Source: JAPOUP01 sp965203255 (GTDB lineage Bacteria > Pseudomonadota > Alphaproteobacteria > Rhodobacterales > Rhodobacteraceae). From it: DNA of 64,000 bases. Shown here piece by piece: positions 47,797 to 56,226 of the stretch. Both the position numbers and the translations under genes were made by a program. The stretch is from positions 6,200,001-6,264,000 of the forward strand of contig OZ241882.1 of NCBI GenBank assembly GCA_965203255.1, read 5' to 3'. Below the pieces are notes generated by a model. The model was not told the DNA's origin. It worked only from the letters and a program-made list of their open reading frames with translations, and ran no database searches. Positions within the stretch are counted from its first letter, which is position 1, and every line of letters begins with the position of its first letter.

Positions 47797-47919
47797 ATGA
47801 AAGTCCGGAAACTCATCGCGATTCGTGAGGAAAGCGGGTTTTCCCTTGACAGGCAGAGGGGTAGCCATCGTCAGTTCAAGGGGCGCGTAAATGGTGAGCC
47901 GCGGCTTGTAACGGTTTCA

Positions 47920-48877
47920 GAGGTTGACCTAAAATGTGGATGGCCTCCGCCAGATGTGGTATCTCCGTGTCGAACAACAACCAGACAGGGAGGATACCAT
48001 GGCCTGGACCGAGACCACCCAGAAGAAGTATAGGCGCAATGCGGAGCGATATGAAAGCGATCTGACCGACGGGGAATGGCTTTTGGTCGAGCCGCTTCTG
48101 CCGCCGCCGTCGAAGCTGGGCCGGCCCCGGTCCACGGATCTCCGCGAGGTCTTCAACGCGATCCAGTACATGCTGGCGACGGGCTGCCAGTGGCGGGCGA
48201 TTCCCAAGTGTTCTGCGCCGTTTACGACGGTCCAGGACTACTTCTACCCTTGGCGCGACAGCGGCGTCCTGGAGCGCATGATGGACGCGCTGCGCGACCT
48301 GGCGCGCGAACGGGCGGGGCGTGACCCGGAGCCGACCGCCGCCGGGACCGGCAGCCAGTCGGTGAGGACGACGGAGATGGCGGGGCCGTCGGGGTACGAC
48401 GCCGGAAAGAAGGTCAAGGGCAGGAAACGTCACATCGCCGTCGATGTGGAGGGGACCCCGATCGTGGTGCAGGCCCACACGGCGGATGTGCAGGACCGGG
48501 ACGGCGCCCCGGAGGTCATCCTGGCGATGCTCGGGAAGGCGCCGGAGGTGACGAAGGTCTGGGCCGACAGCGGCTACAGCGGCGGGAGACTGCGCGCCAG
48601 GCTCGCGGAGATGGGTGTCCCCGAGGTGCTGGAGATCGTGGAAAGACCCAAGGGAACCAGGGGTTCACGGTGCTGTACCGCCGCTGGGTCGTGGAGCGCG
48701 CCTTCGCCTGGATGTCGCGCTGCCGCCGTCTGGCGAAGGATTTCGAACGGAGCCTGGAGAGCTCCGTGGCCTGGGCGCAGCTGGCCGCCTGCCGGTTCCT
48801 GTTCCGGCGGCTGGCAAGGGGCGCAAGTGCCTGAAATGCAATAATATAATGAAAACAATGACTTATGAGTCAAACTC
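47920..48877 (+). mobile_element. IS5-family element
   Basis: 958 bp. Ends GAGGTTGACCTAAAATG and, on the other strand, GAGTTTGACTCATAAG, flanked by TCA on both sides (47917-47919 and 48878-48880). It carries a single transposase gene. It inserted inside hicA. Confidence 0.8.
47999..48834 (+). pseudogene. IS5-family transposase, frameshifted near the C-terminus
   Basis: ATG 47999 follows GGGAGG. The protein opens MAWTETTQKKYRRNAERY and has the IS5 order: LTDGEWLLVEPLLPPP, LREVFNAIQYMLATGCQWRAIP, DVEGTPIVVQAHTADVQD (DDE aspartate near the start), KVWADSGYSG. Near 48655 one base change shifts the frame; the expected C-terminal VLYRRWVVERAFAWMSRCRR (with the E of the DDE triad) is then read in another frame to a stop at 48832-48834. 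Either a recent inactivating mutation or a sequence error. Confidence 0.8.
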
Positions 48878-48923
48878 TCAGGTTCTGAAGGAGAGGATAT
48901 TCCGAAAGGCACGTTGGCAAGTA

Positions 48924-49271
48924 TCAGACGCCAGTCAGGCCTTCCCCAAAAACTGTTCCGTTAGCCGTTGCGGGAATGTCCGGCTTGACGGCAAACCGCG
49001 AGAACCGATTTGTCTGGCCCCGAAGGCCGGACAGCCATGCCATGACGGAAAGTCTGGCCCGGACATGCCAGGGCGCCCGGCGTTCGAGGAGTTTCCGCCG
49101 TTCGTCGGTCGGCATTTCCGTGAGGCTTTCCAGATACATCCCGATGCATTCCGCAAGCCGGCGCCGGGCCTCTCCATCGGACGCCCCGGCCGTCGCGATG
49201 TCAAGATCGACACAGATCGCCTCCCAGCTCCTGCCGGCACCGTATACATAGCAACGAAAGGTAAGGGACAT
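48924..49271 (-). CDS. HicB-like antitoxin-type protein
   Basis: 115 residues from ATG 49271. The opening LTFRCYVYGAGRSWEAICVDLDIATAG with the later ARRRLAECIGMYLESL is the partial-RNase-H-like fold of HicB antitoxins. The C-terminal half carries an LLERRAPWHVR stretch seen in a related alphaproteobacterial group. No separate DNA-binding domain is obvious. The gene runs toward hicA and its 3' end overlaps the reconstructed hicA end by 41 bp, unlike the usual hicA-hicB tandem, so they may not be a genuine pair. No strong ribosome-binding site precedes the start. Confidence 0.65.
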   Translation of the reverse strand: MSLTFRCYVYGAGRSWEAICVDLDIATAGASDGEARRRLAECIGMYLESLTEMPTDERRKLLERRAPWHVRARLSVMAWLSGLRGQTNRFSRFAVKPDIPATANGTVFGEGLTGV

Positions 49272-49915
49272 TCTCGGAGGTTCCCGGAAGTTGAAGCCCG
49301 CGTTCCTGATTATCGGCGTATCGTGGGAACTGCGTGATTTTCTTTTCGGCCGCTCATGGAACCAACATAGGACTGGCACGTCGGCGGCGCAAGGGAGTTT
49401 CCGAAACCGTCGCTGCCACTGGTTCCCACCCTCGCTGCGGAAATGTCCGGTGTTGCCCTTCGAAATAGGAGTGGAGTTTTTTGATGGTCCCCGCTCCTAC
49501 CTGCCTTTGCAGTAGTCGTCATTGATGCGTGGGTGTGAGACCAGTGTGCCGAAGGGCGTCTCCGCTTCCTGTCCGGTGCGTTCTCACAAATCGTTACCCA
49601 AGCCGTCTATCGGCGTCGTGCGCTCTCAAAATCGTAGCCTGGAACCTTGACGGAGCGATGCAATGACGACGGTCGCGGAGGTATGGCCTCCTCTGGTTGA
49701 TGGCTGTGATTCGGATTTGTCGGCCTAGCACTGCGGCGTGCCCGGGAATGAACAGGGGACCGGCCAATGGTGCGCTTTCACCCAACGCGGTATGGGCTTG
49801 GTCACTGATACCCCGGTTAGACGGAGTTACAGACACCGGCTAGATTGGGCCACACCTACAGCGGGTGTGATTCTCATATGGTCACTTTTTAATCTTACAA
49901 TGACCTAGCCAAGAA
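49272..49915. other. Noncoding stretch with an IS30 end relic
   Basis: Includes the IS30 fragment 49420-49482 and the downstream noncoding end of the ISKra4 element. No gene recognised. Confidence 0.45.
49420..49482 (+). repeat. Solo IS30 right-end fragment
   Basis: CCCTCGCTGCGGAAATGTCC, then GGTGTTGCCCTTCGAAATAG, matching the end of IS30 copy A with several changes. An older relic than the one at 47177. Confidence 0.6.
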
Positions 49916-51373
49916 TCATGCGACGAGCGCGACCTGCACGACCTGCCGGTTCTCGTTGGCGCAGGGTGGCAGCTTCCAGCCGCCACCGCGGCCCAGGCGC
50001 GGGACCAATGCTGCCCAGGCTCGGTCGAAACGTCCGGACTTGAGAAGCGACCGGAAGCTCAGGACGCCCTGGCTGCCGTCACGGCCCCAGCGCTGCCCGG
50101 AGCGTTTCATCCGGGTCGTCACGAGCACCTTGTTGGCGGCTTCCACGGCACCGGAACCGATGGGGAAGCCGGCGACGGCAGCGTCCGCATAGTGCATGCG
50201 GTGACGATGATTGCGGAAGAAGTTCAGTTCTCTCCGGATGACGGCGGCTCCCTTGCCTTTCCGCATCAGGTAGCGCAAGGCGTCGATCGCCTTGCTGGCC
50301 CCCTTGGGGTCGTGGCGCAGCCAGTGCCGCCATTTCTCAAACCAGACCGTCCCGGCGGCGGTGTTCGGACCGAAGGCGGCGTCGGCCGCAGCCTGAAGGT
50401 GTTGAGTCACATGCCAAAAATCTAGAAGCATGACTTCGGGATCCAGCGCTTCCAGGAACGTCCAGTTGTCCTTCGCGCCGTCAGCGACCGCCACCAGCTT
50501 CAGGTCCGGATTGACCGACTGCCAGTGGCGTACTTCCGCCGTCAACTGTGCTTTCAGGCTCGTCTTGCCGGTCTCGGGAAGACGGCCGAAGTACCGGCTT
50601 TCCAGCAGGTTACCGCTGCCATCGACCAAGGCCACCACGCCGCTCGACGCCTCGCGCCAGCCCGCGTCCGTGGCTGGTTCTTCGGTCGTTTCGGCATGCA
50701 TGCGCATCATGACGCCGTCCAGGGAAACCAGGATCGACGTCGCCTCCTCCGGCAGTTCTTCCTCCTCCCGGAGGCCGTCCAGAACATCGTCGGAACACGC
50801 CTCCATGCAGGTTCCGGCATCCCCGGACAATCGCACCAGGGAGGCCACCGAGGGCCCCTGGCCGCACAGTTTCTCCCACATGTCCTCGCTCTCGCGCGCC
50901 GTCAGGTTGCTCATCAGGTACAGCGAGAGGCCCGCCGCCGCCGGCGTCAGCCTGCCGGGCATCAGGCGGAGGAGGGCTTCGGTCGGAATCAGGGACGCAC
51001 CCGTTCCCGCGGGACGATACCGAGACCGCAGGAAGTCGACCGGTCCGAAGACCGTCATCGCACGGCCCGACGTGGGCGCGGCCTTGCGATAGGTTTTCCC
51101 CTCGACTTTGACCGTCTTGCCATGATCGTCAAGCGCAGTGAACGCGTCGGCCAGGATGGTGCGAGCCACGCCGAAGAGCATGTCCCGGAACTGGTTCTCG
51201 GCTGTCAGCGGATCATGGCGGTACATCGCCGCCACGTCCCCCGCCAAGCCGAGCTCGGTGGCTTTTTTCACCAGGGCGGCACCCGCCTCCATCAGGGCTT
51301 CCCGCGTCGCTTCGACGGCTACGCTTCCATCGGCGTTCTTGGCAATCGAGGCGTCAATCTGTACGTTGGTCAT
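49916..51373 (-). CDS. ISKra4-family transposase
   Basis: 485 residues from ATG 51373, behind AAGGAGGAG. Key stretches: GRAMTVFGPVDFLRSRYRP, TSILVSLDGVMMRM (first aspartate of the catalytic set), LVAVADGAKDNW (second), LLDFWHVTQHL, and PIGSGAVEAANKVLV (glutamate). This matches the ISKra4 DDE family by order and length. The frame is open and the enzyme looks intact. Element ends were not identified; the downstream end probably lies near 49840-49915 and the other near 51480-51600. Confidence 0.8.
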   Translation of the reverse strand: MTNVQIDASIAKNADGSVAVEATREALMEAGAALVKKATELGLAGDVAAMYRHDPLTAENQFRDMLFGVARTILADAFTALDDHGKTVKVEGKTYRKAAPTSGRAMTVFGPVDFLRSRYRPAGTGASLIPTEALLRLMPGRLTPAAAGLSLYLMSNLTARESEDMWEKLCGQGPSVASLVRLSGDAGTCMEACSDDVLDGLREEEELPEEATSILVSLDGVMMRMHAETTEEPATDAGWREASSGVVALVDGSGNLLESRYFGRLPETGKTSLKAQLTAEVRHWQSVNPDLKLVAVADGAKDNWTFLEALDPEVMLLDFWHVTQHLQAAADAAFGPNTAAGTVWFEKWRHWLRHDPKGASKAIDALRYLMRKGKGAAVIRRELNFFRNHRHRMHYADAAVAGFPIGSGAVEAANKVLVTTRMKRSGQRWGRDGSQGVLSFRSLLKSGRFDRAWAALVPRLGRGGGWKLPPCANENRQVVQVALVA

Positions 51374-51849
51374 TGGAGTGCTCCTCCTTGTCGCCCCGCC
51401 CAGGGGCGTTTTTGGAATTTTCAGGAGCACTCTACACCCCCCAAGAAGCCAAGGCCGGGAGCAGCGGCGAACACGGTGATCGTGGAAAAACCACAGCCGA
51501 AACGGATGGTTTTCGCGAAATTGGCCGAATCCGCGCAGAATCCCGAACTCGAATCAGAAAATATCTTTTGATTTCAACGCATTAAAAAATTGATAGTTCG
51601 CCATACAGAAATCACACCCCCTACAGAAGATACGAAGGTAGGATCCCAATTCAACGTCCCTTGAGCATCCAAATCCAGTTATTGGAATCTCGAATTCCAA
51701 TCGGCATGCGACCCTAGGTTGCCCACGGTGTAGAGCGCCGCGAATCGTTGAAGTTCTGAGCCTTGCTGTCACGACAGGCATATTTTTCCACCTGACGTCA
51801 AGTTATTGACATCAAACGATATTCGGCTTTACGGCTCGAATCCCCCCAC
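51374..51849. other. Noncoding stretch between ISKra4 gene and IS30 copy C
   Basis: Contains the presumed ISKra4 5' end. A GGCTCGAATCCCCCC word at 51833 resembles a tRNA T-arm but no tRNA fits around it. No gene recognised. Confidence 0.45.
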
Positions 51850-51869
51850 TTCCATTCCGAAGTGCAACA

Positions 51870-51918
51870 CCGGCCATCTGCGCAGGGAGGGCGGAGCCCG
51901 AGCTGCGCAGATGGCCGG
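51870..51918 (-). other. Hairpin 2 of IS30 copy C
   Basis: 16-bp arms, CCGGCCATCTGCGCAG at 51870-51885 and CTGCGCAGATGGCCGG at 51903-51918. Compared with copy A both arms changed together, so pairing was kept. Confidence 0.75.
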
Positions 51919-52034
51919 AAGGCGGGGTTTGCGGCTCTCCGGGAACGGCGGATCCGGCCCCGGAACGGCTGCAGTCCCGTCCGGAAGGAGAATATCCGGG
52001 CTTTCAGGGCAGCGCAAGGCCGCCGCCGGGGCAG

Positions 52035-52093
52035 GTCGCGTCCGTCCGGGCGCAGGGAGGGCGCAGCCCGACCGGAGCCCGGACGGACGCGAC
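52035..52093 (-). other. Hairpin 1 of IS30 copy C
   Basis: 15-bp arms GTCGCGTCCGTCCGG (52035-52049) and complement (52079-52093); nearly identical to copy A 1597-1655, including an apical GGGCTGCGCCC stem. Confidence 0.75.
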
Positions 52094-52158
52094 GGCTTGA
52101 TCCGTTCCACCCCCTCCCGGCGCGGCCATCCGCGCTGTCGGGAGGCGGGCCGGCGGTG

Positions 52159-53124
52159 TCAGGGAGGGCGGGCCCGGCGGAACACCTCGGCGGGGGTCCG
52201 GTAGCCGAGCACCCTGCGCGGACGCGCGTTCAGGCGGTCCTGCACCCCCTTCACCTCATCGTCGCCGACCGCCCGGAGGTCCGTCCCCTTCGGCAGGTAC
52301 TGCCGCACCAGCCCGTTGGTGTGCTCGTTCAGGCCCCTCTCCCAGGAGTGGTAGGGGGTCGCGAAGTAGAAGGAGGCCTTCAGCGCCTCCGCCACGCCGG
52401 CGTGGCCCGCGAACTCCTTTCCGTTGTCCGCCGTGATCGTGTGGACAGGCGCGGCGGACGACCGGAGCATCGCCAGCATCGCCGCGGAGACCTCCGCCGA
52501 GGTCCGCCGGTCAACCCTCTGTAAATACGTGTATTTCGACGCACGGTCCACAAGCGAGACCACCGCCCCGCTGTGGCCCTTCCCGATGATCGTGTCCGCC
52601 TCCCAGTCACCGACACGCTCCTTCCTCTCCACCTCCTCCGGCCTCTCCGAGATGTCCACCCGGCCCGGGATGTGGCCACGGCCCGAGTGCCGCCCGCCAC
52701 GCCAGTTGGGCTTCTTCCCGCGGCGGCGCAGCAGCAGGAACAGCTCCCCGCCCGCCTTCCGGTCGGCCTTCAGGCGCTCGTATATCCACTGGCGGCCCAC
52801 CGCCCAGCCACCCTCCAGCCGCAGCCGTCCCGCGACCTGCTCCGGGCTCCAGCCCTCCGCCAGGCACCCCTCCACATGCGCCCAGCGCTCCGCAGTCATC
52901 TTCCTCGGAACCGAGGAGGCGGCGCTGCGGCGGGCCTCCGCCATCCCCTGCGCCTCGCCGGGGCTGTAGCCCGAATCACCGCCGTTCCGGCGCAGCTCCC
53001 GCCAGACCGACGAACGGTCACGGCCCAGACGGGCCGCGATGTCCCCGTAGGAGAGCCCGCTTTCCTTCAGTGCGCCGATCTGGCATCTTTCCCCATGGGT
53101 CAGGTGGCGGAAGCCCTCGGGCAT
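52159..53124 (-). CDS. IS30-family transposase, copy C (intact)
   Basis: 321 residues from ATG 53124 (MPEGFRHLTHGERCQIGALKE; SD-like GAGAGGAGAC just upstream). N-terminal HTH (LSYGDIAARLGRDRSSVWREL), then a DDE domain: DWEADTIIGKGHSGAVVSLV (first aspartate), TITADNGKEFAGH (second), and FYFATPYHSWERGLNEHTNG (glutamate in the WERGLNE segment). Ends ARPRRVLGYRTPAEVF as in IS30 proteins. A longer open frame to 53400 is outside the element and is not used. Confidence 0.9.
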   Translation of the reverse strand: MPEGFRHLTHGERCQIGALKESGLSYGDIAARLGRDRSSVWRELRRNGGDSGYSPGEAQGMAEARRSAASSVPRKMTAERWAHVEGCLAEGWSPEQVAGRLRLEGGWAVGRQWIYERLKADRKAGGELFLLLRRRGKKPNWRGGRHSGRGHIPGRVDISERPEEVERKERVGDWEADTIIGKGHSGAVVSLVDRASKYTYLQRVDRRTSAEVSAAMLAMLRSSAAPVHTITADNGKEFAGHAGVAEALKASFYFATPYHSWERGLNEHTNGLVRQYLPKGTDLRAVGDDEVKGVQDRLNARPRRVLGYRTPAEVFRRARPP

Positions 53125-53239
53125 GGCAGTCTCCTCTCTTCTCAACAAGGGGACTGTCGCCGCTTCCTGGCCGATCCGCAACATCATGCGGCAGGAAAAC
53201 CGCCCAACACCGCCACTGGTGTTGCACTTCGGACTGGAA

Positions 53240-53869
53240 TGGGGCTCCGGAAAAATAGTCTTTCTGGGCCGTCCCCTTGACAGGTCCGTCCGTAGCGGGT
53301 TCCCCTTGCACCCGATCGCATGGTCCCCGGCCCAATCGCATTCGTTTAGGCGATTTTGCGGTTCAGGTGCATCGAAACCCATACGCACAGCTCCGGTCAT
53401 GCTGCGCTATCCACCTCATCACCACCATATCCCGATCCCCATTTGACGGTTTGACGCGAAGCAATTGCACTGGATCCTGCTAACCGAATGCCATTGGCCC
53501 CCGACCCAATCCGGACGGACCGGTCGGCGGAGGTAAACGGCAGGCGAGACACGAAGGCCGGAGGCGGCTACCTCCTGAATCTTGGCTGACAGCCAGAAGA
53601 CGCTCCAAGACGATGAGTCTGTCTGGTCGGAGGTCATGGAGAACGCGTCCTGTAGCCAGGCCCGGGTCGACACAGCACGGGGGGATTGTCGTTGGCCACC
53701 GGAACGCCGTGGGGTCGTAGGGTCATCCCATCCCGACCTCCATCTTTCTGATTGCGGTTTTCGGCGGGTGGCGCTGCATACGAACCCGCTTTCCCAGCCG
53801 CCGGACAACGAAAGGACGGGGCAAGGGAATCCCCTTGCCGGAGGAGACTGTGATGCCTATCGTGGACCC
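53240..53869. other. Noncoding stretch upstream of the toxin pair
   Basis: 630 bp without a recognisable gene. It should hold the promoter of the AbiEii-type gene. A GGAGGAG at 53840-53846 precedes an ATG at 53853 in another frame, which would give a short peptide ending within the toxin gene. Confidence 0.45.
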
Positions 53870-54562
53870 ATGTCCACAGCCTTTCATACAGAAATTCTTC
53901 TCGCACCCCAGAAACGGCTGTGGGAAAGGCTTGGTGATACGCCGGAGGGTTTTGTTCTTTACGGGGGAACGGCCCTTGCGCTAAGGCTCGGGCATCGCGA
54001 GTCCGTGGATTTTGACCTCTTCTCCCGTACGGCTTTCAGTCCGGACAGCCTGTACAGGAACATCCCATATTTGCAGGATCCTGTTGCGACAAGGATGGAA
54101 AAGGACACTCTGGATTGCCTTCTCGATCTTGGCGGCCATGTCAGGGTCTCCTTCTTCGGAGGCCTTGGCCTGCGCAGCGTCCTGGAGCCTGACAGAGCGG
54201 TGGGTCCCGGAATTCCCGTCGCCTCGATCCTTGACATCGCCGCAACCAAGGCCCTTACGGTCCAGCAACGCGCATCCGCCAAGGACTTCATCGACATTGA
54301 TGCCATCCTCAGGTCAGGTCTTTCCATGGACGAAATGCTCGGGGCCGCGCTGGCCGTTCATGGACCTGCCTTCAATCCAGTCCTGACAATGAAGGCGCTT
54401 TCGTTCTACGGTGACGGCGACCTGCATCTCGTTCCCGAAAGTGTCCGGGAGAATTTGGCTGAAGCCATCAAGAGGGTCGATCTCGGATCCTTGCCCGGAT
54501 TCAGGGCCAGGGAAACTCTTTGCGAGGGTATCGAAGGGGAGGCTTTCCGCCATGGCGTCTGA
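53870..54562 (+). CDS. AbiEii/AbiGii-type nucleotidyltransferase toxin
   Basis: 230 residues. The nucleotidyltransferase motif is clear: VLYGGTALALRLGHRESVDFDLF with G32-G33, then D47 and D49 as metal-binding aspartates. A second conserved block ILDIAATKALTVQQRASAKDFIDI carries lysines and the KD pair used by the family. Toxins of this class (type IV or mRNA/tRNA-modifying toxin systems) stop growth by transferring nucleotides, and some protect against phage. The partner gene overlaps by 11 bases downstream. The start at ATG 53870 has a weak upstream site; the family usually starts about here. Confidence 0.85.
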   Translation: MSTAFHTEILLAPQKRLWERLGDTPEGFVLYGGTALALRLGHRESVDFDLFSRTAFSPDSLYRNIPYLQDPVATRMEKDTLDCLLDLGGHVRVSFFGGLGLRSVLEPDRAVGPGIPVASILDIAATKALTVQQRASAKDFIDIDAILRSGLSMDEMLGAALAVHGPAFNPVLTMKALSFYGDGDLHLVPESVRENLAEAIKRVDLGSLPGFRARETLCEGIEGEAFRHGV

Positions 54563-54968
54563 ACGGGACCGGTTTGATCTTTCCGATATCGCCCGGCGCA
54601 CCGTCTGGTTCAGGCCGCCGGAGGAGACCCTTAAGGACAGAACGTTTTTCCTCAACCACGTGATGATCCATGGTCTGGCGGACGACATCGTCCGGACGCG
54701 GCGGCATTTCGGAGACGCGGCCTTCCGGCGCGCCTTGGCCAACGCGCACCCGGGCATCTGGGACCGGCGATCCTGGGCTTTCTGGCATTTGGTTCTGGAT
54801 ATGGGGCCTCCCCCGCCAGTTCCGGTCCGTTTCGCCAATGTGGACGAAACGCTTAGAGGGTTCGGTGGACCGCCAAAGAGGTGGCCTGTCCCACACCAGT
54901 GTCGGGAGGACCCGGCGACTGCGCATGAGTGCAGGCGACTGAAATCCGGCGTCGCGAATTCGCCTTGA
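54552..54968 (+). CDS. Small partner of the AbiEii toxin (DUF6922-like antitoxin candidate)
   Basis: 138 residues from ATG 54552. The first about 90 residues (VWFRPPEETLKDRTFFLNHV, then GDAAFRRALANAHPG and DRRSWAFWHLVLDMG) match the small proteins that usually accompany AbiEii-type toxins, with the pattern W-x5-L...RDFxI..VLxxG...WxxL. The remaining C-terminal residues, proline- and arginine-rich, do not fit the family and end in the AGGCGACT-N17-ATTCGCC element shared with 14931, so the normal end was probably replaced. Acts by inference as antidote; overlaps the toxin gene. Confidence 0.65.
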   Translation: MASERDRFDLSDIARRTVWFRPPEETLKDRTFFLNHVMIHGLADDIVRTRRHFGDAAFRRALANAHPGIWDRRSWAFWHLVLDMGPPPPVPVRFANVDETLRGFGGPPKRWPVPHQCREDPATAHECRRLKSGVANSP

Positions 54969-54973
54969 TCCGC
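54933..54973 (+). repeat. 41-bp element shared with 14931-14971
   Basis: AGGCGACT, 17 variable bases, ATTCGCCTTGATCCGC. The same words with the same 17-base gap are upstream of the ABC operon. Probably the end of an unidentified mobile element. Confidence 0.5.
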
Positions 54974-55272
54974 CTGTGCGCGAGTGGGAACCGCCAGACC
55001 GTCATGTCCGGGGCCGTTTTCACGGGTGAGTCGCGGGAAATTGGGGCGTTCAGATCCGGATCCACTCGTTGAACCACCGGACTCTACCCTCGAAAGCCGC
55101 AACCTTCGGTGGTGGAAATATGTTGTACCGAGGTGAAGAACATGACGGCCGGGTCATTTTCGTTATTGCATGGACTCAATGGGTTCAGAACTTTCGGTGA
55201 AAAAATATGCCCGTTGCGGCACTTGCCTTCGCGGCTGTTGCAACTTGCTAGTTCCGGCGTTAGCGCATTCCA

Positions 55273-56226
55273 ATGAATGATCGAATGCCTCGACCGCGAG
55301 GAACGTTGACGCCGAATCATCCGCTGAGGGATATCACATGGCTTCGCGTTGGTGGACCAGCCGACTGGTTATTTCAACCCGCTGACCTGGACGACCTTCA
55401 GACGTTCCTTCGGCGTCTGGCCCCTGAGCTAGATGTTTTCCCCGTGGGTGTGGGATCAAACCTCATCGTGCGCGATGGCGGCATTCGCGCTGTCGTCGTT
55501 CGCCTTGGACGCGGATTCAACGGGATCGCAATCGAAGGCGATCAGGTCACTGCAGGAGCAGGAGCGCTCGATTCCCATTTGGCTCGCAAGGCCGCTTCAG
55601 CAGGTCTTGATCTAACGTTTCTCCGCACAATACCGGGTACCGTTGGCGGTGCGGTGCGGATGAACGCCGGTTGCTATGGCTCTTATGTCGCGGACCGATT
55701 TGTCTCCGCCGAAGCCGTCACCAGAGCAGGGGAATTGATAACACTTGAAGCCCGCGACCTCGGATTCCGCTATCGCCATGCTCACCTGCCGCCGGGCACG
55801 GTGATTGCCAGTGCCACGTTCCAGGCTCCACCAGGCATTCCAGTGGAACTTGCCGAACTTGCCGGCGCCCAGCTTGCGAGGCGAGACGCCACCCAACCCA
55901 CAAAGGACCGGACGGCAGGTTCGACATTCCGCAACCCATCCGGGCAAAGCAGCACCGAATCAGACGATTGCCACGACCTGAAAGCCTGGCAGCTCATCGA
56001 TCGGGCCGGATTACGGGGTTATTCATTGGGAGGTGCAAGAATGTCCTCCAAACACCCGAATTTCCTGACAAACACCGGATCCGCGACCGCAGAGGATCTC
56101 GAAAGACTTGGTGAATTCGTACAAGAAAGGGTCTTTCATTCTTCGGGAATACAACTAGAATGGGAGATAATTCGGGTCGGAGAACCCATTCGCGGCGGGT
56201 ATAAGGACAATCGTGACCAGCCATAA
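55273..56226 (+). CDS. murB: UDP-N-acetylenolpyruvoylglucosamine reductase
   Basis: 317 residues. It reduces the enolpyruvyl ether with NADPH and FAD to give UDP-N-acetylmuramate, a cytoplasmic step in peptidoglycan synthesis. FAD-binding segments are GVGSNLIVRDGGIRAVVVRL and LRTIPGTVGGAVRMNAGCYG; the catalytic serine is in AGSTFRNP and the glutamate near the end in LEWEIIRVG. It begins the division cluster in this window and overlaps ddl. No strong ribosome-binding site precedes ATG 55273; ATG 55285 is an alternative. murG and murC, normally just upstream, are absent; the accessory region with the toxin pair takes their place. Confidence 0.95.
   Translation: MNDRMPRPRGTLTPNHPLRDITWLRVGGPADWLFQPADLDDLQTFLRRLAPELDVFPVGVGSNLIVRDGGIRAVVVRLGRGFNGIAIEGDQVTAGAGALDSHLARKAASAGLDLTFLRTIPGTVGGAVRMNAGCYGSYVADRFVSAEAVTRAGELITLEARDLGFRYRHAHLPPGTVIASATFQAPPGIPVELAELAGAQLARRDATQPTKDRTAGSTFRNPSGQSSTESDDCHDLKAWQLIDRAGLRGYSLGGARMSSKHPNFLTNTGSATAEDLERLGEFVQERVFHSSGIQLEWEIIRVGEPIRGGYKDNRDQP

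Larger units (their letters stand above)
47797..48964 (+). pseudogene. hicA: HicA-family toxin gene, interrupted by IS5
   Basis: Exon-like parts 47797-47919 and 48881-48964. Joined (omitting IS5 and one TCA duplication) they encode 68 residues with the HicA double-stranded-RNA-binding-like fold pattern: MKVRKLIAI, ESGFSLDRQRGSHRQFKG (catalytic histidine in GSH), LVTVSGSEGEDIPKGTLASI, and SGLPQKLFR, ending TAG. HicA toxins cleave mRNA. The reconstructed frame is perfect, with no other damage, so the insertion is probably recent. The joined gene ends inside the convergent HicB-like gene. Confidence 0.85.
51850..53239 (-). mobile_element. IS30-family element, copy C (intact)
   Basis: Terminal repeats TTCCATTCCGAAGTGCAAC at 51850 and, on the other strand, TTCCAGTCCGAAGTGCAAC ending at 53239; 21 of 22 positions agree. 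One open transposase gene and two 3' hairpins (51870-51918 and 52035-52093). It is the reference for the two decayed copies at 442 and 5864. Confidence 0.88.

Noticed and set aside
51820..51850. A possible tRNA 3' end (GGCTCGAATCCCCC)
   Set aside because: No acceptor, D or anticodon arm could be built upstream.
53243..53869. A gene on either strand ahead of the AbiEii-type toxin
   Set aside because: Open frames have no family pattern or ribosome-binding site and the upstream extension of the toxin frame is unlike homologues.
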